A DNA stretch of 64,000 nt from Novipirellula galeiformis (GTDB lineage: Bacteria > Planctomycetota > Planctomycetia > Pirellulales > Pirellulaceae), in assembly GCF_007860095.1 (NCBI RefSeq), contig NZ_SJPT01000002.1, positions 62,001 through 126,000 on the forward strand, in the 5' to 3' direction. Below the pieces are notes generated by a model. That model ran no database searches and was not told where the DNA came from. It saw nothing but the letters and a program-made list of their open reading frames with translations. Numbering within the stretch: position 1 is the stretch's first letter; each line of letters opens with the position of its first letter. The translations under genes were made by a program, and so were the position numbers. This document shows positions 17,796 to 27,354 of the stretch, in pieces.

Positions 17796-18311
17796 GCCTC
17801 GGGACATAGCACTTTTTCGCGTGGTGTGAGGTCAACTGTGTTTTGGGGCCAAGTCACACCGATTGGCAATGCCTGAGCCGTGCAAACGCCATCGCTGCTC
17901 TTCAACAGGGCGTTGCGGACTTCCATTCAAGTGCTCTGTCTCCGGGCTCGCTGTCCAGTGTATTGCGACTGGTTAGTCACGAAGTGACGACATGCAAAAG
18001 CCACGGACGTGAGTCCGTGGCTTGGGAAATCCAAGCGAACCGGAGTCGCAACGCGACGACAGGAAACACGGATGTAGGCGCGAATGGACCACCGGGGATC
18101 GGCACCTGTCGTTGCTTCGCGACTCGGGTTGCGTCGGGCGGGCCTGTTACGCAGTGAGCCTTCGTTGTCAGAGCAAGTCTATCCGTGACAACAACGGCGG
18201 GGCGAAAAACGCCGATCAAGAAGTTGACAAAGAACAAGTGGTTTGACCGGTTCGGTCAAGCAAATAAGGCGATTGCTGAACAGGAAAAGAGTCCGCGTAC
18301 TTTTTCTTTCC
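17796..18311 (+). repeat. dispersed repeat, copy 5 (modules A+B)
   Basis: Module A runs from GCCTCGGGACATAGCAC to AAGTGCTCTGTCTCCG, and module B contains the CCACGGACGTGAGTCCGTGG hairpin and the GRKTPIKKLTKNKWFDRF reading frame. It is in the same orientation as the others. It forms the left boundary of the STAND/nuclease cassette. From 18,312 to 18,726 I find no gene or recognisable remnant. Confidence 0.8.
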
Positions 18312-18726
18312 CGTGCCATTCGTGTCCGCCGCCGGGGCGTGCTAGTCAGCTGGCGAAGCCCACTGCGGCCTGAGAAGCTTGTCCAGTTCCGTCGGCTCAC
18401 GGTGCCTTGCCTTAGGCGGATCCTCGCGTGATTGCCTGTTTTTGAGTCTTGGAACATTTTCTTCCTCAAGCTCAAGCGAATCCGAATTCCAGCGTTCACT
18501 TACTCAAAACACCTCATCGCTTGGATAGGTCAGACAACTGGCTGGGGTGTCAAGCAACGCGAGCGTGAAGTCGCTATAGCCATCCCAAAGGCGGACGAAC
18601 AGTTTGCACCAGCGCGAGTGCAAGCTCGCCGGGATAGCTTCCCAGTTCGTCGAGAATCACGGCGTATTGTGGACCCTCACGCTCTCGGTGGACCTCAGGG
18701 CTCGATCACTAATTGTCGTGATTCTA

Positions 18727-21700
18727 CTACGAGTACCTGAAATCACGTTCCTCTTCGATTTCTGCTTGTTCGATTTCATGATCGAGAGATTCGATATAGT
18801 CCTCGATCCAGCCGATGACGATTCGATCACGTTCGTCCTTGAGCCATTCACGGGCTTCGTCGCGTAGTTTGCGGCAGTTTTCGCTTGCCTTGCCACACCA
18901 ACTTCTCGATCTAAAATGTGATAGGAGGGAATTGTGGTCGCTTTCGTCATCGCAATACCTCGCTACGAAGTCACGGGTCAAACGTCCAGCAGGCGACTTA
19001 TCTAATGTCTTTGGCAAGGCTTGGCATAGCCAGTACGATCGACCGTCTCGGTCCACGTCAACCCACGAAAAAATATCGGCGGAAGGGAGGTGTTGAATTG
19101 GTCCGGAAACGCTATCTCCCCAACTGCTTGTCATTGCACCTGACAGCCACGACGTGATGGCCCATCTGCCGTCTTCATGCTTGTCGAGTACTTCGGTAAT
19201 GCACTCCCATGCCTTGCTTGGATCGTCCGCCATCCACTGCGCCATCAATCCTTCACGGTGATGTTCGATGCAGCGCAGCATTCGGCGTTCTTGCGACAAA
19301 ACTCCCTTGAAAATGTCCCATTTACGACTTGGGTAAGCCTCAATAAAACGCGTCGCTAACTCAGTCCAATAGTACCCAGCCGAATTGCCAATCCTTGAAT
19401 CATTGAACTCTGGCTCAGCAAGCAACTCGAAAATGAGTGACTCTGGTAGCACCAGGTCATCGACGTAGTACTGATTGCACATTCTCAGTGAATTCTCCCA
19501 ACGTCCCTCGGTCGCATTCGCAATCTGCATTTCAATGAGCTGGCGAAAGACGGGCTCGCTGATTGACTTGAGTGCATCTGTGAACCACCAGTTCTCAAGT
19601 TTCACTTTCGGCAAGATGCCAGATTCGCACAGTTCGATGACTTTTAGAACGACACCATCTGTCATTCCCGAGTGAATCACGATCTCGGAAAAATGCTCGG
19701 CGAAGCGCCGCTCTGCGGCGAGTTCAAGTACGATCGCCTCCCACTCGTCTAGGTTTGTCCAGCCGATCGAGGAGAGATAGCCGCATAGAAGCGTTGTCGA
19801 CTCGATACGATCTTGCTTTCGATACGCATCAAGTATCAACGGCAACAAATCGCGATCCGGATCATTGTCGCACACGCGTCTTGCAAACCAGAATGCAGCG
19901 TTCGATGTCTCGCAAATCAGCCAAGGCAACTCCGCTTCGAGTTCCCTAGGGTTCTCGATCGCATGTGATGCAAGCCAGTCGAGCTTTTCGTCCAGACGTT
20001 TCTTCCCATCGTCGTCATGGCAGTCCTCCCAGGTCAAGTCGCGGATAAAACGCTTTGATATTGTTGGGAAATCGTCTCCATCAAGTCTTGCCAACAAGCT
20101 GCGGAACTGGGCGGCAACGCCGCTCGGCAGTTTTTCGCTGTTACGCTGCAAGTAGAATTGGAGAAACGCAATGATGTTCTTTGCGTCTGCGTCGTTGTCA
20201 CGCGAAAGTTTGTCAAAGGTCGGTGCGATCTTCGATGCGAATCGCGGCAGGTGAGTCATCCAGTGGCTTCCCTTGACAATTGCCGAGACAACCTTTCCTC
20301 GCTCACTGCTTGGGCAACGCGAAAGGTAGTCGTTCAGCAGAGTCCAAACAGCAAAATAACTGTCCCAAAGCTCGCCATAGGTTTCAGGCATCCAAAACCG
20401 TATTTTTGGTCGATGCCCCTGGTGCTCTGGTCCGATAATTCGTGAATTAGGTCCAGTGGAAAGCGCCGTCTCGCATGCCTTCACGGCGATGTCGCTTTCC
20501 GCCTCGGATTTGGAATTCAGCGCAGACTCAAGAACTCTCAATCGCTTTTTCGGTGATGCTGCGGTTGCCCCAAGCCCCGGAGTGAGGCGGAACAAACCAG
20601 TAAAAGTTCCTACGGCGTTGTTCGAAAAATTGGTTTCATCAACGGAGGCAATCCGAAGCAGCAGTTCAGCAGCACGCGTGAAATGGTCGTCCCAAACGGC
20701 AATTCTCTCAAGTGTCCAGACAATTCTCTGTCGCACAGTTACCAGTGTCGCAATGGAACCGGAATCCATCTCCCCAATCGTGCGTCGAAGGCAGGAAAGC
20801 ACTTGATCCGGACAGGACTCTGATAATGACATCAGCAGTTTTCCGTCGCTCTCGGTATCTGGGAACGAGCCGTCTGGGTAGATGCCTTTTCGCCCCAGAA
20901 GTTGGGATATCGAATCAATCGCTGGTTCGCATTCGTGGGCATGCTTTAACATTTCAGCAAACCAACGTTGAAGGGCCTCGGGCATCCGATTCATTTCGCC
21001 AGCAATGTCAAATGCATTGCCGTATCGCTTCCAAAAGTCTTTGAAAAGGAAAACGTGTAGTAATCGCGGTGTTATATAAAGTGTCGTCGAGCCTTGAATG
21101 ACCTTGCGATCTCGCCAGAACTTGATGGCCTCACAAAACTTGCCCCATGTGACATCGCGGTCAGCAGTGCGTTGGATCATTTCCTGAATAAAGCGGGCTT
21201 CACTCTCTACAGGGGCGCTGAAGCCAAATCGTTCAAAAAGAGCAACGTGGCGTAAGATAAGCTTTCGCGTTTCGTGAAGATCGGTTTCAGTCTTTTCGTA
21301 GCCATCAAGGAATCGGTCCCAAACCAGTGACGCCGAGGGTGACGTCAACACGTCCCCGGACTTCGAGTGAAGGTTTGCTCCAACTGCATGCGCCACTCGT
21401 GGGCACCCGTCACAAAACTTCGCCCATCGACGTGCTTCGTTCTCCCCAACTCCGTGGTCCTTCAATATGGCAACGACTTCGTTTTCATCTGTCCGTGGTA
21501 GTTCGACACGGCGAGTCTGGTCGTCGCGGGTTCTGTCTTCGCCGTGGTAGATCGAGACTAGCTTAATGCGTTCAGATTTCGCTTTGAGAACATTCCAGAT
21601 ACTGGCAACGTCCGCCTGCGAGCATTCATCGACAACAAAAAGCACAACACGGTGATCGTCTGGCTGGATCAACTCACTAAAAAGCGAACTCTTCAACATT

Positions 21701-22746
21701 GCATCGCCGCCCCTCGCGAAAATCGTCACAGGGGCAAGATCGTCGGCACTGGTCAACTCCAGTGCAAAGCGAGTTTTACCGATGCCTGGTTCGCCTAGTA
21801 GTCGCAGGTGGCGCACCTCGCCACTGCGTAGCTGGTCCCGCAAATCTTCACAGAGTTGGGCCACATCAGGGCTTTGCCGAAGCGTTTGGCTCATGTCATC
21901 GAAATCGGCCCATGCGTCGCGAGAGCAAACTCCGTCAAACTCACGTCCGCGAAGGCGAAGGCAAAGCGACGGGTATTTTGCGAACAGGCCGAGTAGTTCG
22001 CTCTGGCCCCAAACGTCGACATTCGCGTTGGCGTATCCGCATTTTGCAAACGCCTTTTTGATGTGAAGGACGGCATCTGCACGCTCTTTCGCAAGCAAGT
22101 CAACTCCAAAGCAAACCATTACGTATCGCTGCCGCTTCTTTAAAAGCTTCTGAACTTCCGAGCCGAGGTTTTGAAGCTCAGCCTTGGTTTTGCTGGTTCC
22201 AAACAGTTCTTTGTAGATCACTGATGGCTGCCAGGGAGAAAAATCACCTGTTTTGATCTGAAAACCAGTGCTCACGCCGAAAATGTCGTCGCCCCTAACG
22301 TGTTTCTTATGCGTAGAGCGGACGGATGCGTCGACACCCCCGTCTGCTACGAATACTCGCTTAGAGACATTGACCGCAGTTGTGGGCAAACCACGGTCGT
22401 GCGCTCGTGCCCAACACAAAAGGCGAAACGCCTCAACGGCCCCAGTAGCTGAAAGTCGACGCAACGAGAATTCGTCGACATGAAACGGCGAGAGCAGCCG
22501 AGGCCCTTCAGACGCGTCGGCAAACGCGCTGCGTTCCTTTGCAATCCTGCGAAAGCTCGCACGCAACGCTTTCAGGTGCCCTGCAGTCGCAGGCCTTTCA
22601 AGCTTCTTGATTCTGCTCACGTGACTGGGTGACACCCTGAGAGTTCCTGCGATCTGCTCTTGGGTCTGCCCTAAATCCTTGAGTCTTTGAACAAGCTTGA
22701 TGAATTCTGAGTTTCGTTCACCTTTAGCGGGGATACTCTGGCTCAT
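18727..22746 (-). CDS. large HTH/STAND-like P-loop NTPase, putative defence sensor
   Basis: The 1339-aa protein begins with an HTH (FIKLVQRLKDLGQTQEQIAG...SPSHVSRIKKLER, about residues 15-50). A domain with GVSTGFQIKTGDFSPW at about residue 160 may be a restriction-endonuclease-like fold with a QxK motif. Walker A LLGEPGIGKTRFALEL is at about residue 318 and Walker B VVLFVVDECSQ at about 368. The remaining 900 residues are helical and look like a sensor/repeat region. This layout (N-terminal effector, central NTPase, long C-terminal repeats) is that of STAND proteins such as Avs, but I cannot assign a known type. It is transcribed divergently from a large nuclease-like gene and flanked by repeats 5 and 6. 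Antiphage function is inferred. Confidence 0.7.
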   Translation of the reverse strand: MSQSIPAKGERNSEFIKLVQRLKDLGQTQEQIAGTLRVSPSHVSRIKKLERPATAGHLKALRASFRRIAKERSAFADASEGPRLLSPFHVDEFSLRRLSATGAVEAFRLLCWARAHDRGLPTTAVNVSKRVFVADGGVDASVRSTHKKHVRGDDIFGVSTGFQIKTGDFSPWQPSVIYKELFGTSKTKAELQNLGSEVQKLLKKRQRYVMVCFGVDLLAKERADAVLHIKKAFAKCGYANANVDVWGQSELLGLFAKYPSLCLRLRGREFDGVCSRDAWADFDDMSQTLRQSPDVAQLCEDLRDQLRSGEVRHLRLLGEPGIGKTRFALELTSADDLAPVTIFARGGDAMLKSSLFSELIQPDDHRVVLFVVDECSQADVASIWNVLKAKSERIKLVSIYHGEDRTRDDQTRRVELPRTDENEVVAILKDHGVGENEARRWAKFCDGCPRVAHAVGANLHSKSGDVLTSPSASLVWDRFLDGYEKTETDLHETRKLILRHVALFERFGFSAPVESEARFIQEMIQRTADRDVTWGKFCEAIKFWRDRKVIQGSTTLYITPRLLHVFLFKDFWKRYGNAFDIAGEMNRMPEALQRWFAEMLKHAHECEPAIDSISQLLGRKGIYPDGSFPDTESDGKLLMSLSESCPDQVLSCLRRTIGEMDSGSIATLVTVRQRIVWTLERIAVWDDHFTRAAELLLRIASVDETNFSNNAVGTFTGLFRLTPGLGATAASPKKRLRVLESALNSKSEAESDIAVKACETALSTGPNSRIIGPEHQGHRPKIRFWMPETYGELWDSYFAVWTLLNDYLSRCPSSERGKVVSAIVKGSHWMTHLPRFASKIAPTFDKLSRDNDADAKNIIAFLQFYLQRNSEKLPSGVAAQFRSLLARLDGDDFPTISKRFIRDLTWEDCHDDDGKKRLDEKLDWLASHAIENPRELEAELPWLICETSNAAFWFARRVCDNDPDRDLLPLILDAYRKQDRIESTTLLCGYLSSIGWTNLDEWEAIVLELAAERRFAEHFSEIVIHSGMTDGVVLKVIELCESGILPKVKLENWWFTDALKSISEPVFRQLIEMQIANATEGRWENSLRMCNQYYVDDLVLPESLIFELLAEPEFNDSRIGNSAGYYWTELATRFIEAYPSRKWDIFKGVLSQERRMLRCIEHHREGLMAQWMADDPSKAWECITEVLDKHEDGRWAITSWLSGAMTSSWGDSVSGPIQHLPSADIFSWVDVDRDGRSYWLCQALPKTLDKSPAGRLTRDFVARYCDDESDHNSLLSHFRSRSWCGKASENCRKLRDEAREWLKDERDRIVIGWIEDYIESLDHEIEQAEIEEERDFRYS

Positions 22747-22989
22747 TTCGCAATCTCAGGTTCGCTTGACAGATCAAATCCGATACGCAATTATTATTGC
22801 GGCACGACACCTTGCGTCAAGCCGGTGCGGTTCGCTTCGTGAGATTGGATGTGTAAAGACCGAAGGCAAGCCATCGGGAAAACGCGATCACCTTATACCC
22901 ATAGCGAACCCACGCTCACGCGAATTGGTCCAACAATGGTGCTGATACCAAGGATGCGACGATAAGACCGCAAAAGTCGTCATAAACGT
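22747..22989. promoter_or_regulatory. divergent intergenic promoter region with palindrome
   Basis: The 243 bases between the NTPase and nuclease genes contain CGCAAT-TATT-ATTGCG (22,786-22,801), a perfect 6-4-6 palindrome. A TTGACA box lies at 22,766-22,771 on the plus strand, 17 bases before a weak -10-like AATTAT that overlaps the palindrome. The NTPase has an N-terminal HTH, so autoregulation at this site is plausible but only inferred. Confidence 0.4.
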
Positions 22990-25900
22990 TTGTTGCCAAG
23001 CAATTCACAGCGAAACTTTCGCTATGATCGCACAAGCAAAAGGGTTTACATAATCACAAACAACCTATCTGAATACGACCTGCGCGACCTCGCTCAAAAG
23101 GTTGGCGGAGCGCAATTACTCCCGGAAAACGCAGACTACTACGTTGAGCTGACGCGTGCAGCAGCCGTCATTGGTTCGCTCAAGCACGAGTCTGCATTGT
23201 TCCAGATGACCAGCAACGATTGGCGGTCGTGGATCAACTCGGGCGAAGCAATGCACGGTGGTCCTGAAATGCCTGGCGATCCGCATGAAGGATTGTTCAT
23301 CGCTGAAATTCCTTTCTACGGTGGAGGGTCCTTCACGATTCCCAGTGCGAATCCGGAAGACCCGTTTATTTTGGAACTGCTTGCCGAAGCGACAGTTGAC
23401 ACAACGCTCATAGGCGATTCGATTTTTAGGCGAGAGGCTGCGGGAATTATTCAAACCGGCCTATACCTTAGCCATCAGTGCATCGTCCGCGCCGGGCTGA
23501 CGCGAACCACCAAACCAGCGGAATCCGAGAATGACGAAATTCGCTGGCCTAGCACGGAGTTGGCCTCGAAACTGCAGGAAGCGGTCACGTTCAACAGGGC
23601 AGAGGTTGTCGCCAAGCTGAAACGACGAGGATTTGGGCCGATAGGCATCGAGCGACTGGCATTCGAGCTTGGTATTATCTCCGCAGACTATGCACACTCG
23701 CTGGCCAATCCCACCCTTTCGAGACCTATCGCGACAACCGACGAAGAATTGATCGTTGTCGCTCCAACGAACTTCTTGCCAGCGATCCGTGATGCTGTGT
23801 TTCAATTGGCAGAGGAACGAGATGTTCTTGCGGAATTTATGAAATCCGTCGAGGTACGCGGTTGGACGCGACTCATGCGATTCTTTGAAATTCAAAAGTG
23901 GGCGATGGTTGGGCGGCTCCGTGCGAACTCAAACAACGGCCTAGAGGTTGGCGTTTTCCAATTCGATGACGACAAGATTGCTGTCGTGCATCTACTGGTC
24001 GATGACCTTAAGGAAGGAAGTCGAGAGCCTGAGAAATGTCATTGGGATTTATCACGCGAATTTGAACGAGTGCGGGCATCCGCTACAGGCGTGGAGAAAG
24101 ACCTGCGAGCTCGCGCGGACGGCGTCACTGAGATTATGCACGTTGTGGTGATACATGGCTCCGGGCGATATCACATTTACTCGCCTCCGGAGTTATCGTC
24201 GTCTGGATGTCCTACCGTGTGTTTGACCCTCGATGAATTGCGGGTCTTTTCTCAACTTTCATCTGGTGACCCACTAGCGCTTTGGCAGTTTGCGCAAAGC
24301 AAGCAATCGAAACACGGTATGGTTAGCATGCTGGGAGGCGGATTCCTCGATCAGTATGCACAGTACCGACAACGCGATTCATTTTACTTTGGGGACGGTG
24401 GCACCCCAGACATGGTCATTCTTTCTGGCGCAGGTGTAAATGTGCGTCTTGAAGCTCAAAAGGCTCTCGACCCGCACTTGGTTCGGATGCCTGATCGAAA
24501 CGCGCATGGACGAGTCTATCGAGCACAAAGCATTTCAGACTATCCGATTTTCATGACGGATCCTCTGCAAGCTGGTCCAGTTCGTTTGCTGGTCGAAGAG
24601 CTTCCGGTGCCCGTTTGGGTGATAGCGCCAGGAGATGGGGCAGACGTCACTGACGAGAACTCAAGCGTGTGCTTCCACTTGGCGGACGTGATCGCGTTCT
24701 GGATTTGGCAGCTTACACCAACGATCATTGAGTGGTGTGAGGCAGCAGATACCCTGCCGAATGAAATTGTGATTGGTGTCCATGTTGAGAGTCCGGAGGC
24801 ATTCTTTGACACCGACTCGGCTGTTGGTGCGACCGGCTTTAGGTCATCCGTGGAGGAGAATCGAATTTCGATTAAATTCGATTCCGCGTTCGCCCTTGGT
24901 GCTTCTGAAGCGAACAATCGCGTGGAGCGAGAATTGGCGCGGAGCCTTCTTGTTGACGTTTCATCTTGTCTCGCCTGTCCCGTGAAACCAAGAGAAATTG
25001 ACGAGGCGATAGCGACCCATGCACCACTTGGATTGAAACGCCGAATGAAAACGCTCAGTGAATCTGATGCATTGATCCTTGACAGCAGTGGGCTTCCTCA
25101 GGTTCGTCGCGTTCAATCGTTCGAGATGGAGAGAATTCGCGATGAGTCCGGCGAAGTAGCAACGAAGCGGGCAGCCGTAGACCAGCAACTTAGTACACGT
25201 GATTCGCACAAAATCCACAACGACATCGTGGGAGAGATGTTCAACAAGCTGGAAGCCGAAATCGCGAGATTTGATGACAAAGAATTGCTTCCCAATTTGA
25301 TCTCGCGACACGAATCGCTTATCGCAGAACTCCGACGAACCGAAAGCATTGTTGGTTCGCATCTTTCCGCGATGGGAGACACCGTAGAAAATCGTCAGTC
25401 GTTGCAAAAGGACTTTGAAGAACTGAGAAAGGCCAGCTTGGCGAGTCGATTCTTGATGGAATACGTGTCAGCGATCCCACCTTCGGGTTCTGATGTATTC
25501 TCGACTTCTGCTTATGACCGCGTTCTGGCAATCGCGGCTGAGATTGTCGAGTGTGGCATGTTGAGCGATGGGCTGAACCACAATCTATCTGAGATCGAAG
25601 TCAATATGACCGCATCGCAACGACTGAAATTCGGCGAGTCGGCATACGCGAATGCTGCCGAAAAAATCCGCAACGACTTCTACAATTCAAAGGCGGATGC
25701 GAGCCTAAATCGAGACACCAAGGATCACGAAAGTGAAACGCAAAGACTGCCCGATGATGAAGACAAAATCGACAAACTGATTGACGACGCATCCTTGGCT
25801 GAGTTTGGCATGCTTCTAGAGGAAGTTGGAACCCTAATCGGTGGAATCGGCCGTTCGAAGTTCACCAACGCAAACGGCATTGGGTCGGCCAGCGAAGTGG

Positions 25901-26706
25901 AACTTATTGACTATCTTGACGGTGCGTCCTGTATAAGCCGAGATTTGATTGCGCAGGTCGTCGAACAATTTGCCGCTTCGCCGCGAAAGGCGTTCCTGAA
26001 GCCGCCTAAGCCATACACGACAAGCGAACTATGGCCCTGGAAATTCAACCGGGCACTATCCTATCTGCGAAAACCCTTAATAAAGCGGGGAGACACACTG
26101 ACGTGGGGGCGACGGTCATTGATTCAATCTGTTGGCTACTTGTGCGATCTCGTCACGTCGGGCCGCATCAAATCGCCGAAGAGTGAAGCGATGGAGAAAC
26201 TGGGCGGAACGCTCGCGAATCGGCGAGGAAAACAGTACGACCGAGAACTGGCGGGCAAAGTGTCAGCACTCAGCGGATATACGGCTCGGCCATCCATGAC
26301 CGAGTTTAGTGGAAATCGCTTAAAACGCGCCGATGGAAATCCGATTGGCGATGTCGACGTATTCGTTCTTGACGCCAACACGCATACGATTTTTCCGATC
26401 GAGGCCAAAGCCTTTACTTTGGCCAAAACTCCGAGCGAAGTGAAGAACGAATTCGACGCGTTATTTACTGACACCGAAGATGAGATGTGCGCGGTCAGTC
26501 ACCACCTTGAGCGCGTCGCTTGGTTGCAAAGCAATCTTGGCGACGTTCTTTCGGAATTTGGTGTCGATCCTGGTGAAGCTGACAGTTGGAAAATTGAACC
26601 GCTACTCGTGCTAGACTCCGATCTGCTTTCGCGTCACCTCACTGCCCCGCCGTTTCCTGTGATGACGGAGAAAGAGCTAATTCGATTCCTGACGTCGCGA
26701 GCGTAG
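22990..26706 (+). CDS. 1238-aa protein with C-terminal PD-(D/E)xK-like nuclease
   Basis: The only in-frame starts near the 5' end are TTG codons at 22,990 and 22,993, because a TAA closes the frame at 22,963; the next in-frame ATG is about 70 codons in. Most of the protein is unrecognised, mixed alpha/beta, with a coiled-coil-like stretch around residues 740-800. Near the C-terminus (about residues 1,117-1,140) GDVDVFVLD...IFPIEAKAF gives the D-x(n)-ExK arrangement of PD-(D/E)xK nucleases, preceded by a GKQYDREL helix. It faces away from the STAND-like gene and shares a promoter region with it. A DNA-degrading effector is a reasonable hypothesis. Confidence 0.7.
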   Translation: MLPSNSQRNFRYDRTSKRVYIITNNLSEYDLRDLAQKVGGAQLLPENADYYVELTRAAAVIGSLKHESALFQMTSNDWRSWINSGEAMHGGPEMPGDPHEGLFIAEIPFYGGGSFTIPSANPEDPFILELLAEATVDTTLIGDSIFRREAAGIIQTGLYLSHQCIVRAGLTRTTKPAESENDEIRWPSTELASKLQEAVTFNRAEVVAKLKRRGFGPIGIERLAFELGIISADYAHSLANPTLSRPIATTDEELIVVAPTNFLPAIRDAVFQLAEERDVLAEFMKSVEVRGWTRLMRFFEIQKWAMVGRLRANSNNGLEVGVFQFDDDKIAVVHLLVDDLKEGSREPEKCHWDLSREFERVRASATGVEKDLRARADGVTEIMHVVVIHGSGRYHIYSPPELSSSGCPTVCLTLDELRVFSQLSSGDPLALWQFAQSKQSKHGMVSMLGGGFLDQYAQYRQRDSFYFGDGGTPDMVILSGAGVNVRLEAQKALDPHLVRMPDRNAHGRVYRAQSISDYPIFMTDPLQAGPVRLLVEELPVPVWVIAPGDGADVTDENSSVCFHLADVIAFWIWQLTPTIIEWCEAADTLPNEIVIGVHVESPEAFFDTDSAVGATGFRSSVEENRISIKFDSAFALGASEANNRVERELARSLLVDVSSCLACPVKPREIDEAIATHAPLGLKRRMKTLSESDALILDSSGLPQVRRVQSFEMERIRDESGEVATKRAAVDQQLSTRDSHKIHNDIVGEMFNKLEAEIARFDDKELLPNLISRHESLIAELRRTESIVGSHLSAMGDTVENRQSLQKDFEELRKASLASRFLMEYVSAIPPSGSDVFSTSAYDRVLAIAAEIVECGMLSDGLNHNLSEIEVNMTASQRLKFGESAYANAAEKIRNDFYNSKADASLNRDTKDHESETQRLPDDEDKIDKLIDDASLAEFGMLLEEVGTLIGGIGRSKFTNANGIGSASEVELIDYLDGASCISRDLIAQVVEQFAASPRKAFLKPPKPYTTSELWPWKFNRALSYLRKPLIKRGDTLTWGRRSLIQSVGYLCDLVTSGRIKSPKSEAMEKLGGTLANRRGKQYDRELAGKVSALSGYTARPSMTEFSGNRLKRADGNPIGDVDVFVLDANTHTIFPIEAKAFTLAKTPSEVKNEFDALFTDTEDEMCAVSHHLERVAWLQSNLGDVLSEFGVDPGEADSWKIEPLLVLDSDLLSRHLTAPPFPVMTEKELIRFLTSRA

Positions 26707-26878
26707 TCGAAGCAACGCATCGGCGAAACTGCGAAGCAGATCGCTACCACCTTTTGATCCTGACGCACAATGCTCGGGGTCGCAACCGGATCGAGATTCG
26801 AGCCTTCGCCGGCACGCTCATCAAAACCAAACTGCTCGGCTACATCCAAATGGTATTGGGCTGTGAGTCTTGTTAACA

Positions 26879-27030
26879 GCTTCGGGGACAGAGTACTTCG
26901 TTAGGTGGTTTGAGGTCGACTGTGGATTGGGGCCAAGTCACACCGATGGGCAATGCCCAAGCCGCGCAAACGCCATCGCTGTCCCCAACAGGGAGTTGCT
27001 GACTTCCAATCAAGTGCACTGTCCGGGCTC
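26879..27030 (+). repeat. dispersed repeat, copy 6 (module A only)
   Basis: Module A alone, from GCTTCGGGGACAGAGTACTT to AAGTGCACTGTCC, in the same orientation as the other copies. It closes the STAND/nuclease cassette on the right. The 324 bases from 27,031 to 27,354 hold no gene; a CACCGCGGGTTTTGGC stretch there resembles half of the palindrome in the MITE-like insert of copy 4. Confidence 0.7.
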
Positions 27031-27354
27031 GCTGTTGAAGCGAGCTGATTCTTATTCTTTGCCGGTGCGGGCACCGCGGGTTTTGGCTTTGGAGCCGCGG
27101 GCTAGCGGTAGTTTCCCTAGTAGCTCCTGTCCGATTGGGGATGCGTTACACTGCAGCGGTTCGAAAGCGGACCGATGACGCTCGACTTCGACCTTGAAAA
27201 GTCAATGCGTGACGGCATTTGATGATGCTGGTCGGCGGCTAACCCAGTAGGCGTTCGTGATCCGCCCGCTTGCTGAAACGCAACATGAATATTTTCCTGC
27301 CCCATTTCTCCCTGCCCAATTTCTTCCCTCCCTTTACCACCAGGTTCGAATCCG

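Noticed and set aside
26707-26878. Possible gene fragment reading THNARGRNRIEIRAFAG
   Set aside because: Too short and not assignable to any family; may be a remnant next to repeat copy 6.
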